DNA from: Paralithodes platypus
Lineage: Eukaryota > Arthropoda > Malacostraca > Decapoda > Lithodidae
NCBI GenBank assembly: GCA_032716605.1
Contig: CM064485.1
Span: 27,458,138-27,522,137, forward strand
Direction: 5' to 3'
Length of the DNA: 64,000 bases
Shown here: positions 41,401 to 52,478 of the stretch, in pieces
Layout: each line of letters opens with the position of its first letter
Numbering within the stretch: the first letter of the stretch is position 1
Notes under the pieces: model-generated
Told to the model about the DNA's origin: nothing
What the model saw: only the letters and a program-made list of their open reading frames with translations
Databases searched by the model: none
Program-made: the position numbers and the translations under genes

Positions 41401-41995
41401 TGGTTTGTAGTTATATTGTTCATAGGTCGCCAAGCATCTCTCTGCGGCGGTTGTATTTAGTTTAGGCCGTAGCCAAACACGCGAAACAAATACAACGATA
41501 AGTACAACAGTCATAGTGAACATGCACACGACGCGGTAATTATAGCTTACGTCGTATAAATAGGGGGGCATGGTGGTTACATAATCAAATACAGGGCGGA
41601 CATAATCATGATCTGATTCGTTGTGCAATGGAAGCTAAGGTGTCTTGAGATCGCCTCGTACCTACACAATGAAAGTAATATAGCCTGCATGGTTGTTATC
41701 TAATTAAAATACACTTAGTCAATACATCAAGAAGGTCAAAGAGTAAAGAAATGTGGTGTGTATACTAGAAGACTGTGATTAAAGAGACGTGTAACATGTG
41801 GAATGAGGTGGAAGAAAGAGAGAGGCCAAATCGGGGGTGGAAGTGGGACCCGGGATTCCGCTGAGGGTGGGAGTTTCGCTCCCAGGAATTCTCGTTCCTG
41901 TGGTGGGAGTTTCGTTCCTGTGGTATTTCATATATACATATTTTTTTTCCAGTCATAGTTGAAGTGGTATTATAAAGATACCCTGGGTCTGGTTC
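41401..41995. other. Intergenic sequence, nothing recognised
   Basis: Contains a short duplicated GGGAGTTTCGTTCCTGTGGT phrase near 41870-41930. No coding evidence. Confidence 0.4.
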
Positions 41996-41999
41996 TTAA

Positions 42000-42205
42000 C
42001 CCCTTCTGTACCGTGACGTCTCATTAAATTCATTCTTGCTACTATTAGACGATTTTATTAAGTTTTAAATGGGCCTCCAGCAACTAACAGACTTCGAACT
42101 ATCTCACTTAACCCTTTTTACTACCACAGATCCTTCTTAAACTGCACAAAATCGTCAAACTATAACTAGAATAAAAAGAAAAAGACGTCGCTGGTACAGA
42201 AGGGG
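42000..42205. mobile_element. TTAA-flanked MITE, family T1
   Basis: TTAA at 41996-41999 and TTGA (one mutation) at 42206-42209. Ends CCCCTTCTGTACCGTGACG and, inverted, CCCCTTCTGTACCAGCGACG. Core TTAGACGATTTTATT. Confidence 0.8.
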
Positions 42206-42584
42206 TTGATGGTTCATATACATCTACAATTCATTAGTTGATCGGTCAACCTTCGCCATATTGGTGCCACAGGTGCCATTAGTTTCTATATACGTATACG
42301 ATTATATCAATACCTAAAATCCACATTCGGCAATATTGGTACGGTTGCGCTAATAAGTGATGTCTCGGCACCAAGTATGTTTTGATCAATAATTGGTATC
42401 AGCAATTATCTAAGCTGCATCTGTTCATATCGAGTGAAATATACAAACATGTTCCTACACTTACCCACCCTATTCAACATCTGACAGACATTAATACAGC
42501 ACAGAGTAACCCCAACGTAATTACAGCTGGGACATGACTTATTAGCGCGACAGTACATGATAGCCTATATGGTTTGGTCTTTGG
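42206..42584. other. AT-rich intergenic sequence
   Basis: Nothing recognised. Confidence 0.4.
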
Positions 42585-43000
42585 CTCTAAATCTCATACG
42601 ATCAAAACTAAAATAAAACCCCGCAGTTTCAAAATTACGGCTTCAAATTGACGTCGAAGCAAAAGAAGGCCGATCTTCCACTTTTTGAAAAAGTAAGCCC
42701 CTTCGTTTCATAAATTCCATACGATCAAACAAACTTAAAACTCCATATTGACATACAAAAAAATAGAAGGCCGATCTCGCTCTATACAGGCTGTCTATAT
42801 GGAAGTGAGGTTAAGGTGTCAGACAAAGCTCTCCTGTCATTAGAAGGCCGATCTCTCCTGTCATTAGAAGGCAGATCTCTCTCTACAGGCTGTCTATGTA
42901 AAATTAAGGTTAGGGTGGCGTTTCCCAATTACGGCTTCATAATGACACCCAAACAAGTAGAAGGCGCTCTCTCTCTCTCTCTACAAGCTCTCCATGTGGT
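42585..43000. repeat. Degenerate repeats with AGAAGGCCGATCTC
   Basis: Five occurrences of AGAAGGC.GATCTC-type sequence (42666, 42766, 42843, 42867, 42958), several followed by CTCTCTACA and GGCTGTCTAT and separated by ACGGCTTCA phrases. No reading frame is shared. Confidence 0.6.
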
Positions 43001-43002
43001 CG

Positions 43003-43143
43003 TTAGGGTGTCATACAAAACTCTCCTGCCGTGATGAGTATAATAAGGAAGGTGTCCAGTAGTCGAGGCTCCACCAACTCGAACGCGTCCATACCCCTCA
43101 CCTCCTCAGACCCCAGGGACGAGACCATTTTCCGTAACGCAGC
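43003..43143 (-). CDS. Candidate orphan terminal exon, product unknown
   Basis: The - strand has a strong acceptor (CCTTCCTCTTCTTTGCAG, ending at 43144) followed by 46 codons and TAA at 43003-43005. The translation (AALRKMVSSLGSEEV, then DAFELVEPRLLDTFLIIL) has ordinary protein composition with G/C third positions, unlike the flanks. No domain was recognised and no partner exon was found. Part of the 3' end overlaps the neighbouring repeat block. It could be a real last exon or chance. Confidence 0.35.
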   Translation of the reverse strand, partial: AALRKMVSSLGSEEVRGMDAFELVEPRLLDTFLIILITAGEFCMTP

Positions 43144-43195
43144 CTGCAAAGAAGAGGAAGGTTTAGTTTGATCCCAAGATTTCCACCAAGCTTAA

Positions 43196-44400
43196 CCCCT
43201 TCTGTACCGGCGGCATATTTCCGAAGTCAAGACTAGTAGATGCCATAGGGTAAATTACGACCAATCAGAGGGCGCAGTGGCAGTAACGTCACCCACACGG
43301 GGAGGAGCCTGCAGTCCGGGAGCAATGGCCGCAAATTGTATCTAGATAAAATCAACCTCATCCTTACCATTGTGGAGAAAATTTGTAAAGTTATATACAA
43401 AGAGTATAATTTTTAGACATATAATGTTAAAACGTTAACTTCGAAATCTATTGTATTTAAGAGATATATTGAAAAACAGATTTTGAATATTTTAGTTACC
43501 CTTCAATCGTTTTCTTTGATTTAAATCACTGATTACTTGTGAATGTTGTTTTTATGTATTACAGTTTTGTAGATAATATTTTAGCATAACTAATTAGTTA
43601 CATTTGAAGATGCTATTTTGAATGTTTAAGATATTAGTGAAATTAAATATAGAAGAAAACTGTTTGTTATTACCTATTATGGGTGACTGAAGCATTTTTA
43701 GTGCTGTATAAAACTAGCTTTTTTATTATATATATTTAACAATTATAGGTCTGCCATGAGCAACTTGCCAGTTTTTCGAAACATAAAAGCTCTATGGTCC
43801 ACAGTGTCTTTGAAAAATGCGCTATATGAAAGGACCTCTTTGTTTAGTACCCTTCAGTACCCGACTGGGGTGCGGAGCGGTACTAACCTGCTACTACTGA
43901 GTGGTACATATTGACTGCCATACGTGCGGAGGTGTCCGTAAGCCACGCACGCGGCTTACGGACACCTCCGCACGTATGGCAGTGCTTCATCTGGAGTTTT
44001 CGTAGCCAAAACAGTGGTAACACAATTATTTAATTATCACTAAGTTATTTGAATATAGGTTAATAGTAAACTACAAGACAATTATTATGATACACAGTTT
44101 ATTTGGTCAAACAATGCAGAACTTTAAAAATCAACTAATGTAGAAATTATAATTGTTACGAATTATAAGGGAAAACGAATTTTCTCAAATGGCAACAGTC
44201 TAAAAATTAATATGTTTTTAATGTGAATGCACCAATATATTTAGTTAACGAACATATATTTCGAACTTGTCTATTTTTCTAATTAGTAATTTGATACTTT
44301 TGTGTCCGGCCACTTACATGGACGACGAACATTACCAATTTGGTAGGGTTGCTCCCGGACTGGAGCCTGCCTGCCTCTCTTTTTGTCTCTCTCTGGTAAA
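43196..44400. mobile_element. Possible large inverted-repeat element with TTAA end
   Basis: Begins after TTAA (43192-43195) with CCCCTTCTGTACCGGCGGC. The subterminal segment GGAGCCTGCAGTCCGGGAGC (43304) reappears inverted at 44349-44367. A perfect GC-rich hairpin sits between them. The right terminus was not identified, so the extent is uncertain. The left end matches, inverted, sequence at 50648-50680. Confidence 0.35.
43914..43983. repeat. Perfect 31-bp hairpin with 8-nt loop
   Basis: Arms 43914-43944 and 43953-43983 are exact reverse complements, and the loop is ACGCACGC. The arms are GC-rich inside AT-rich DNA. It could be a transposon centre, a transcribed hairpin or a fold-back assembly artefact. 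Confidence 0.9.
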
Positions 44401-44499
44401 TAAAAGAAGTAGTCACCTAGTATAACAATTCATTTCAAATATTAACTACATTAAGGATACATTATGATTGTGCTATGTTATGGTTATGAGTAAATAAGG

Positions 44500-44755
44500 G
44501 TAATAATAATAATAATAATAATAATAGTTCTTAAAGCTAGCGCATGCTAAGCTAGCTAAGGATAGCTCAATAAGGCCGATTAGGCGTATTTCCATTGGGG
44601 TCCTGTACTACTATCCCATCCCTTTGCTCATGAGGGATGGTAACGACTCAGTGCTTGTGAAAAATCTTTAATGCGCCGAGCGTGGGCGCGAACCCGGGCC
44701 TTCTGGGTGGAAGTCCGAGACGCTAGTCACTACACCAAGCGAGCCGCTGTATTAC
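44500..44755 (-). mobile_element. tRNA-derived SINE with ATT-type tail
   Basis: The - strand has an A box (TGGTGTAGTGACTAGC) and B box (GGGTTCGCGCCC) between 44747 and 44671, a ~150-bp body, and a TTA/ATT repeat tail at 44500-44525. A complete SINE layout. Confidence 0.75.
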
Positions 44756-44759
44756 ACGT

Positions 44760-45224
44760 ATTACACAGCCATGGACAGAAATTCCTTGACAGGTTTAGAA
44801 GGCACAATATATTATTTCACTGGCGAACTATATTGATAAACTGCTGACATTCGCTAGTCTATTTATTTTCCAGCTGATGATAATGTTACCATCTTGGTTA
44901 CTCAGCTATTATGTAGATTTTGTAGCGAAATCGTTTGGTAATTACGAAAACTTGGCATTAATTCGACACAGAAATATAGATATACATATTTTCCATAAAT
45001 TATCGAGAAATCCGTTGCTAAGGGATTCAATTTAACAGAATATATATACCTTAGTTAATGCTCGCAGTCTTGGTATTTTTGTATCATTTAAGAGGTGTTC
45101 AAGTAGCCCTAACCACGACTGTACTTATATAAATATTCATTAACATTATCACATCATAACATATCGACTACAATAAAAGTAATATATAGAAAAATATAGA
45201 AATAGCCGTCATACATAAGAATAA
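44760..45224. other. AT-rich intergenic sequence
   Basis: No coding signal or repeat match found. Confidence 0.4.
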
Positions 45225-45345
45225 AGGAAAATGGGAGTCTACAGAAAGCTAATTGGCTAACACAACTAGGCAGATCCCCCTCACACCCAACCCTAATTAT
45301 AAGGCCTAAGTAACCTATAGGCCTAGGCCCAACTCACTAACACAT
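45225..45345 (-). mobile_element. Retroposon 3' end (inverted relative of 38605-38690)
   Basis: The - strand reads GTTAGTGAGTTGGGCC, TAATTAGGGTTGGGTGTGAG and GGGATCTGCC, ending with CTGTAGACTCCCATTTTCC. Confidence 0.6.
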
Positions 45346-45520
45346 ATCGTATATATATCCTACTAATTATCCTTTGGCTCTGCCTTATGCACCTAAACAT
45401 TAACTATTTCATAACATTTGATGCTTAATATATTTGTACTATCTGATAATGTTAATGTGTTAATTAATGACATTTAAAATAAAATAATGTAGGCCTATAT
45501 ACAGTATATATATATACACA

Positions 45521-45523
<3 letters not shown>

Positions 45524-45577
<54 letters not shown>
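45524..45577. repeat. (AT)n microsatellite
   Basis: About 27 AT units. It coincides with the 3' tail of the LINE relic beside it. Confidence 0.95.
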
Positions 45578-45581
<4 letters not shown>

Positions 45582-45790
45582 CCTTTAGAAATATGAGTGA
45601 CTTAATTTCCTTCTTGAAAGTATCAGCACAGGTTATCTGCTTAAGTGTCACAGGAATTCGATTGAATAGAACGTGGGGCAACAGAAGAAAATGATCTAGC
45701 AACAAAAGCACGCTCTCTAATGGCCCTGAGTTCATAAAGGCGATACAGGTCATCACTGTTAGATGCATTAAGTGGTTGAAATCAATGATC
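45578..45790 (-). mobile_element. LINE C-terminal relic with TA tail
   Basis: The - strand encodes DDLYRLYELRAIRERAFVAR and SFSSVAPR, then after a frame change LFNRIPVTLKQITCADTFKK and EIKSLIFLKGF, a C-terminal pattern common in CR1/L2-like LINEs. The TA repeat directly after it would be its 3' tail. 5' truncated. Confidence 0.6.
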
Positions 45791-46291
45791 TAACAAATAC
45801 TTTGGCTCACCAAATTTCAAGGATTTAAATGTTTTCTTTTCAACTGACGATAAATTGAATCCCTTAGCTGCTAATTTCTCTATATATATTGGAATAATAT
45901 GAAACTACTGTCTCTGCATCATATTTAGACCAAAATTATAATATAATAATTAGCACCATATTTAACCACAAAATCATCACAATAACTGAGAATTCTTGAT
46001 GGGAACTTAGCAATTTACCGTCAGTTGAAAAGAAACGGAGTATATACAGTATATGTGTGTGTGTGTAATTACTCATACGTATGCATGTTGCATTTAATTC
46101 TTGTGAATATTCCAAAGTTAAGAACAAAGTACTATAGTCTGTGTATTAATGTACATTTTCTTATATGCACCTATTACGTTTTCTATGTTAAAAATGGTAG
46201 AATAAATTAAAAATATGTACACAATTCGCAATACATATCTTCAATCATTTTGATAGTGTCTCGGTTATATATCGCTTCATTCTGATATATA
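45791..46291. other. AT-rich intergenic sequence
   Basis: Nothing recognised; includes a short TG run near 46050. Confidence 0.4.
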
Positions 46292-48790
46292 CTAACTGAT
46301 CACACTACTGATCCACCTGGTGAACAAGCCTACGTCTATTCTATCCTAAATGACCTAGAGCAGTTAGTTCAGCAACCCACCCGTATCCCGGATCGCATCG
46401 GAGATCGGCCCAACATTCTTGACTTGTTTCTAACTTCTAACCCTTCTTCTTATACTGTCGATCTTTTCTCTCCTCTGGGCTCCTCCGACCATAAACTTAT
46501 CTCTGTCACCTGTCCTATCGCTCCAGTACAGCCACCCGATCCTCCTAGCCGGCGGCGCTTGTGGCACTTTGGCGCTGCCGACTGGGAGGCTCTTCGGCAG
46601 TACTTCTTTGATTTCCCATGGAATGATTTCTGCTTCCATGGCCGAGGACCCTCGGAGAGTGCTGAACACATTACCGAGGTAATCCTATCGGGCATGGAAG
46701 CATACATTCCATTCTCTTTCTCTCAGACTAATGCTAAAAAATCTTGGTTTACTCACGCCTGTTCTACTGCTGTCCGCAATAAGGAGGAAGCATTCAAACG
46801 GTACCGACGCCTTAATTCTCAAGACTCTCATTCTTCATATGTTTCTGCCCGGAATCAAGCCAAATCTGTTCTTCGACTTGCCAAACACTCTTTCATCAAT
46901 AATAAATGCACTGAACTATCCAACTCTAGCTCTTCCCAAGCTTTCTGGCATCTAGCCAAAAACCTCTCCAACAATTTCTCTTCCTCGTCTTTCCCTCCCC
47001 TTTCCCACTCTGATGGCACAACCATCACTTCTTTCTCTGACAAAGCTAAACTCTTCGCTCAAACCTTTGCTAGAAACTCCACCTTGGATGATTCCGGTGC
47101 TATTCCTCCCTCTCCGCCCTCCTCTCTCTTACTTATGCCTAATATCCTAATCTCTTCTAAAGATGTACTTTCTACCCTCTCTGGGCTTAACACTAATAAG
47201 GCGTACGGTCCGGACGGTGTTCCTCCTGTTGTTCTCAAAAACTGTGCTTCCGTGCTGACTCCCTGCCTAGGCAAACTCTTTCGTCTCTGTCTATCCTCTA
47301 ACGTCTTCCCTTCATGCTGGAAGTTTGCTCACATTCAACCTGTCCCAAAGAAGGGTGACCGCTCTCAACCCTCCAACTATCGTCCAATTGCTCTTATCTC
47401 TTGTCTTTCTAAAGTTTTTGAAACTATTCTTGCTTCCAAATTTCTTAAGCATTTCTCTTCTCATAATCTGCTCTCAGATCGCCAGTATGGCTTCCTTAAG
47501 GGTCGCTCTACTGGTGATCTTCTTTCATATCTTACTAACTCTTGGTCATCCTCCTTTCGGGACTTCGGTGAGACTTTTTCTATTGCACTAGACATATCGA
47601 AAGCCTTCGATAGAGTCTGGCATAAAACTTTAATTTCTAAACTACCCTCCTTCGGTTTCTATCCCTCCATCTGTGCCTTTGTCTCTAATTTCCTTTCCGG
47701 CCGTTCCATAGCCGCGGTTGTGGATGGCCATTGTTCACTTCCTCACCCTATAAACTCCGGTGTTCCTCAGGGCTCTGTCCTATCTCCTATTCTCTTTCTA
47801 ATTTTTATAAATGATCTCCTTAACTGTACCTTAATTCCCATCCATTCATACGCAGACGACTCAACCTTACACTACTCCATTAGTTTTTCAGAACGCCCCA
47901 GCCAGCATTCCCTCAACGACAAACGTAATGAAGCCATAGAACTCTTAAATTCTGATCTAAATACTATTTCCAATTGGGGCAGAGAAAACCTTGTTAACTT
48001 TAATGCTTCCAAAACCCAATTTCTCCATCTATCTACCCGTCAGGATCTCCCAGCGGACTATCCCTTATTCTTCAACAATACAAAAATCAACCCTTCATCT
48101 TCTCTCAATATTCTTGGTGTCTCTTTTTCTTCTGCTCTCATTTGGAAGGACCATATTACCAGTCTTGCTAAGGCAGCCTCCCAGAAGCTGGGTGTGCTCA
48201 ACCGCCTTAGGGGTTCTTTTCCCCTGCACAGCTTCTTGCTCTGTACAGGGGCATAGTGCGCCCTTGTATTGAGTATTGTTCACATGTGTGGGGAGGTTCC
48301 TCTCACACCGCTCTCCTAGACAAAGTTGAAAGGAAGGCCTTTCGTATCATTAACTCCCGTCCACTCACCAACTCTCTGCAATCTCTCTCTCTCCGCCGCA
48401 ATGTTGCATCTCTCTCGCTATTCTATCGCTACTATAATAATCAGTGTTCCTCAGAGCTATCCCAGTGCATACCACCTCCTTTACGTAGGGCACGTGGTAC
48501 CCGTCTTGCAACTCAATCCCACCCCTACTCTGTGCAACTCTCCAACCCAAGAGTGAAACGTTACTCTCAAACTTTCTTCTACTCAACAGCTGAGCTCTGG
48601 AACTCTCTCCCAGAATCAGTCTTTCCCTCTTCCTATGACTTAAATTGCTTCAAACTCCGTGTGTCCAGGCATTTTGGCTCGAACGTCCCTTGATTTTGGC
48701 CCTGTCACTCTTTCAACTATGGGGGAGGCACTCGCTATAGGCAGTTATGCCTTTTGCCTCCCTCAATCACATAGAAAAAAAAAAAAAAAA
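46292..48790 (+). mobile_element. LINE-B: 5'-truncated Jockey-like LINE with A tail
   Basis: Starts inside the endonuclease domain ([20 protein letters not shown] near 46345, [10 protein letters not shown] near 46480), contains a nearly full RT frame, and ends with a 3' UTR and about 20 A (48775-48794). Other fragments of the same family lie at 3480-3850, 36530-37305 and 62850-62895. No flanking duplication could be confirmed. Confidence 0.85.
46424..48693 (+). CDS. LINE-B reverse transcriptase, one frameshift
   Basis: The main frame 46424-48256 (610 codons) continues from the endonuclease upstream, so the first Met is not the true start. RT features: [20 protein letters not shown] (near 47190), [25 protein letters not shown] (near 47320-47385), [13 protein letters not shown] (near 47490), [15 protein letters not shown] (motif A, near 47580), [14 protein letters not shown] (motif B, near 47760), SYADDSTLH (intact YADD, near 47850). 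A 1-bp shift near 48230 moves the thumb and C-terminus ([20 protein letters not shown] on) into frame 48256-48693. The catalytic core is intact but the protein is split. Confidence 0.85.
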
Positions 48791-48906
48791 AAAATACGCT
48801 TAGATAATATTATGATACATCTATGGCTCGCTTTCCAAAGCGATTTGTTAGGAAATGGTGAATTTTACGGTGATTTATTGGGAAATCATGGCGGTATCTG
48901 AAAACT

Positions 48907-49096
48907 GGTTCCATGTCATCTCAACCAGTAGACCATTTCAACCAGTAGCTGTCAACCAGTGCCAAATTAACCCAGATCAATCAAACCAGTGCCAAAATAT
49001 AGTACTAACCTAACCTAACCTAACCGTATTGGTTGATTAGGTACTGGTTGAGAGCTACTGGTTGAAATGGTCTACTGGTTGAGTTGACCGGTCACC
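48907..49096. mobile_element. Foldback element FB1 copy B (190 bp)
   Basis: Reverse complement of 26394-26583, differing at about six positions. Flanked by CTGAAAACT at 48898-48906 and 49097-49105 (9 bp). The core is AACCT units at 49011-49030. Confidence 0.9.
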
Positions 49097-49105
49097 CTGA
49101 AAACT

Positions 49106-49745
49106 ATACCTATGGCGGGTGGATTTTGAAGTTAATAGGATTATATAACCTAATTTCAGCACCACCAGTATAATCAGAAATTGTATATAATGCATTTCGT
49201 AATAGGTAAAGGTATCAAACGTTTTCAATAGGGGCTGCAATTAATGGAATAGGTATTAGACAAAATTGGCACCTCAAATCTGAAGGTGACCAGTGTTACC
49301 AGATCAGATGGCTGAGGTCTATGTAGGAATGTGTTACCAGATCACTTTTGCGCAGTAGTCGTGTCAAAAGCGCATCGACCTTTAATAATTAATTTCTCCA
49401 TTAATATGGAATGTTGAGAGTTCTGCTCTTCGTTAATCGATAGAACTTTTGGACGGAATTCTGTAGAGCTCTTCAAAACTCGAGTAGCTATTATGGTTGA
49501 TGAGAAAATAGACTGTATTTTGTTGCTGCCGTCTCTAAGCTTCGCCCCCCCCCCCCTCCGAGTCGTCTTATAGAACTTTTGGGAACGAATTGTTTTCGTA
49601 AAATAATGAAGCTCAACATGCCGCTAACATACCAAAATATAGCGATTTTGGTGCCACGTATGTTAAGTACAAACTTAATTAGCATAAGCTCGTAGTTAAG
49701 TTGCGAGGTTTATGGCATCTACTAGGGGAGGCGTTGAATGTAGCT
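49106..49745. other. Intergenic sequence, nothing recognised
   Basis: AT-rich with a C tract at 49547-49556. The reading frames have no recognisable content. Confidence 0.4.
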
Positions 49746-50118
49746 CTAAAACATGACGTCACTCACCATCTGCGCATGCGTGAGAATCTAGGCCCCGCCC
49801 CTCAAATGTACAACTATTATATTGGATTAGATTAGATTAACCTAACCTAACCTAACCTAACCTAACCTAACCCTAAAATATAACAAAAATAACCAAAATA
49901 ACAAATATAACGAAATAAAAAAATAAAAAATATACCAAATACGAGAGGGATCGATCACTGGTTTCCTCAGTGACGGGCGGGCGTCATACCAGTCAGCTAT
50001 GGAGAGATCTGGGAGAAACGGTTTGAAAGGTATATTTAAACGCAACGGAGGTGAGGGGCGGGGCTAAGGGGGCCTAGATTCTCACGCATGCGCAGATGGT
50101 GAGTGACGTCATGTTTAG
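49746..50118. mobile_element. Inverted-repeat element FB3 (373 bp) with telomere-like core
   Basis: CTAAAACATGACGTCACTCA, then CCATCTGCGCATGCGTGAGA and ATCTAGGCCCC form a ~55-60-bp arm, repeated almost perfectly inverted at 50056-50118. Off-centre at 49838-49872 is an AACCT repeat of seven units. No target duplication was found, so its class is open. Confidence 0.8.
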
Positions 50119-50645
50119 GGCGGGTGCCCGACCCCGAAAGGGGTTGAAATAGGGGAGCTATCCCCCCGGGGGGGCCAAAGGCGGCTTTCTAGGGCCTTTC
50201 CTAGCTGATGCTGAGAGGATTGGGTTCTAGTCATGTGGTGATGGGCTGGTGTATCAGAGTGAGAACTGAGCGATCTCTGCCATTCCCATAGCTTGCTCTT
50301 ACTGTTCCTTTTACTTATATATTTTCTAGATCTCAAGTGACGGCGTCTCTTCCGTGGATTGACCTCCCAATCTACCAAGATTGGAAGCCAAAGCGTCACA
50401 TTTTTCCTTTGCCCCTCAAATTTCTCTTCATAATTGCTGAGGGGCACAGGGCCCTGGGTGGCGCTTTGGTTTCCCTCGCATTTCCGCACCCTCCTCAGCT
50501 CCCCGCCATGGAGTGGCTTCGGTCACCCAGGCTTTATTGTGGTCGACAGGGAGGGTTCTGTGGGGGCGCTCGGTTATGGCCTTGAAATTGCTCGGGGCCT
50601 TGGGGCTGTTTGGCCAGGCAGCTTGGGGAACAACAACAACAACAA
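50119..50645 (+). mobile_element. SINE-A copy, near full length
   Basis: Aligns throughout with 27920-28443. Ends in GGGGCTGTTTGGCCAGGCAG, then CTTGGGGAACAACAACAACA. Adjoins FB3 at its start. Confidence 0.85.
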
Positions 50646-50672
50646 AAACTAGTCTTGACTTCGGAAATATGC

Positions 50673-50871
50673 GTACCGGCGACGTCCTTTTAACTTTATT
50701 CATGCTACTATTAGACGATTTTATTCAGTTCAGTAAGAGCCTTCAACAATTAACTGGCTTCAAACTATCTCACTTAACCTATTTTACTACCACAGATCCT
50801 TCTTAAACTTCACAAAATCATCTAAATATAGCTAGAATAAAATGAAAAGTACATCACCGATACAGAAGGGG
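50673..50871. mobile_element. TTAA-flanked MITE, family T1, left end replaced
   Basis: The right end GATACAGAAGGGG is followed by TTAA (50872-50875), with core TTAGACGATTTTATTC. The left terminus is fused to sequence that matches, inverted, 43200-43230, so the left boundary is a recombination or replacement junction. Confidence 0.7.
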
Positions 50872-50884
50872 TTAAGGGGGGTGA

Positions 50885-51200
50885 CTTTTTTTTCTCTTTC
50901 TTGGTTGTATCCATTCGGCCCCATTCAGCCTACTGTTTTAAGACATTTATCCCCATCCAGGCGTCGATTTTTTCCTGGCGAGCTATAGTGACCCATCATT
51001 TTATGGAGAAATCCCCGGAGAATTTTTTTCATCGAAAAATTTACAAATTTAGCCAGCTCATTATCCAAAATATGATGGCTCGCTATCGCTCACCAGGTAT
51101 AAATCGACACCTGGATGGGGATAAATGTCTTAAAACAGTAGGCTGAATGGGGCCGAATGGATACAACCCGGAGAGAGAAAAAGGTAGGTCACCCCCCTTA
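50885..51200. mobile_element. Palindrome module (single foldback unit)
   Basis: TTGTATCCATTCGGCCCCAT, CAGCCTACTGTTTTAAGACA at 50905-50945 is matched inverted at 51120-51170. GTGACTTTTTTTCTC at the left pairs with the sequence around 51170-51200. Same modules as in 37818-39401. Confidence 0.7.
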
Positions 51201-51283
51201 AAAGAATACCCCCAAGACCTCCCTTCGAGATAAATGTGTACATTTTTCAGTAGAAACATGTCCTGGCCGAAGGCTGGCAACTA

Positions 51284-51446
51284 TTAGACGATTATATTCA
51301 GATTAGAAAGGACTCCTAGCAATAATATGGCTTCAAGTTATCTCAACCAACCCTTTTAACTAACGCAGATCCTTCCTAAGCTGCACAATATCGTCTAAAT
51401 AAAGCTATCATAAAATACAGCACACGTCGCTGGTACTCAAAGGGTT
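51284..51446. mobile_element. MITE family T1 copy, sharing a TTAA with the next element
   Basis: Core CTATTAGACGATTATATT. The right end GGTACTCAAAGGG is followed by TTAA (51447-51450), directly followed by CCCTCCCGCATTTTTACGA, which looks like the start of another TTAA element. The left end is missing. Confidence 0.7.
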
Positions 51447-51450
51447 AACC

Positions 51451-51841
51451 CTCCCGCATTTTTACGACGCGATCGAGTCATAACGCCACCCCTCCAAGGG
51501 TGCTCGTATGATGCAATCGCGTCATAATGCCACCTGTAAGTTAGAAATATTCGCCAAAAATAAGTTTATGACTCGATTTTGACGCAATTTGGACTGGTAA
51601 GTTAGGCATTAGTAAGTTACAAAAGGAAGTATCTAGCAACCCCATAGCGTCCCTCTCTGAAGATCCCGGGCCTTTGTTATGTCAGTAGTTTCCCGGCCCC
51701 CAGACTGTGAGGCAGGGTCCCGGCCCTTTAAATTCTGGGCTCCCTCCATCTGGCCCACCATGCCTAGCTATAGGCAGGCAATTATGGATTATTTCATCTA
51801 CCCAGTGAAAGTGTTTAGTGAATAATTTTAACTATATATGT
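51451..51841. other. Possible one-ended TTAA element and flank
   Basis: CCCTCCCGCATTTTTACGAC next to TTAA, with a GCGTCATAA.GCCACC phrase repeated at 51476 and 51520. No matching right end was found. No gene. Confidence 0.4.
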
Positions 51842-52195
51842 ATTATTATGTTCCTTCCAACAACCAACTATACTCCTAAAATAGATTAATGAAATTTACA
51901 AACACATGTGGCAGTCTGTGGATTCGAATCCAGGATGCTCACACCGAAAATCAACACCTTATGCATCGCACCACGAAGACAGTTAAAGAATGGTGGACAC
52001 TGCCTACGATTTATTATGCAACTTCGAATCCTGCATATCAATCTAAGCATGTACACACATCCCAACTGCAACTCTCGTAGGCTATGCATATGTGAATGGA
52101 AAGAGCAATTAATGGGGCCTTAACCACTAGGGAAGTCCTCTCGATAAATTACCCCTGAACCAATATCAATTATTATGTTCCTTCCAACAACCAAC
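51842..52195 (-). mobile_element. SINE-like insertion between 27-bp direct repeats
   Basis: ATTATTATGTTCCTTCCAAC plus AACCAAC is present at 51842-51868 and 52169-52195. Between them the - strand has two tRNA-like halves: CCTAGTGGTTAAGGCCCC (A-box-like, near 52120) with AGGATTCGAA (near 52025), and TGGTGCGATGCATAAGG (near 51970) with GGATTCGAATCC (near 51918). It may be a dimeric tRNA-type SINE. The long direct repeat is either an unusually long target duplication or a local duplication. Confidence 0.6.
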
Positions 52196-52478
52196 CAATA
52201 AGATGTTACTTGTGACTTTTGGTGACTGAGGGGAGTGAATCTTGGTTAACCCCTTGAGTATTGATGCAGTTTTGTCTAGGTATCATTGATGACTTTACAC
52301 TATTTTTTGCTTGAAAGACAAATATATTTATCAATAAATACTGCCTACGAAATAAATACATTATAATCACGAAGATGTCACAGGAATGGTTACAGGAAGT
52401 ATGGTAAGTACTCTATGGAATTTTATTTATATTACAGTATATATTATATATACATATTATATATATATATAGTATATA
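52196..52478. other. AT-rich intergenic sequence
   Basis: Nothing recognised. Confidence 0.4.
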
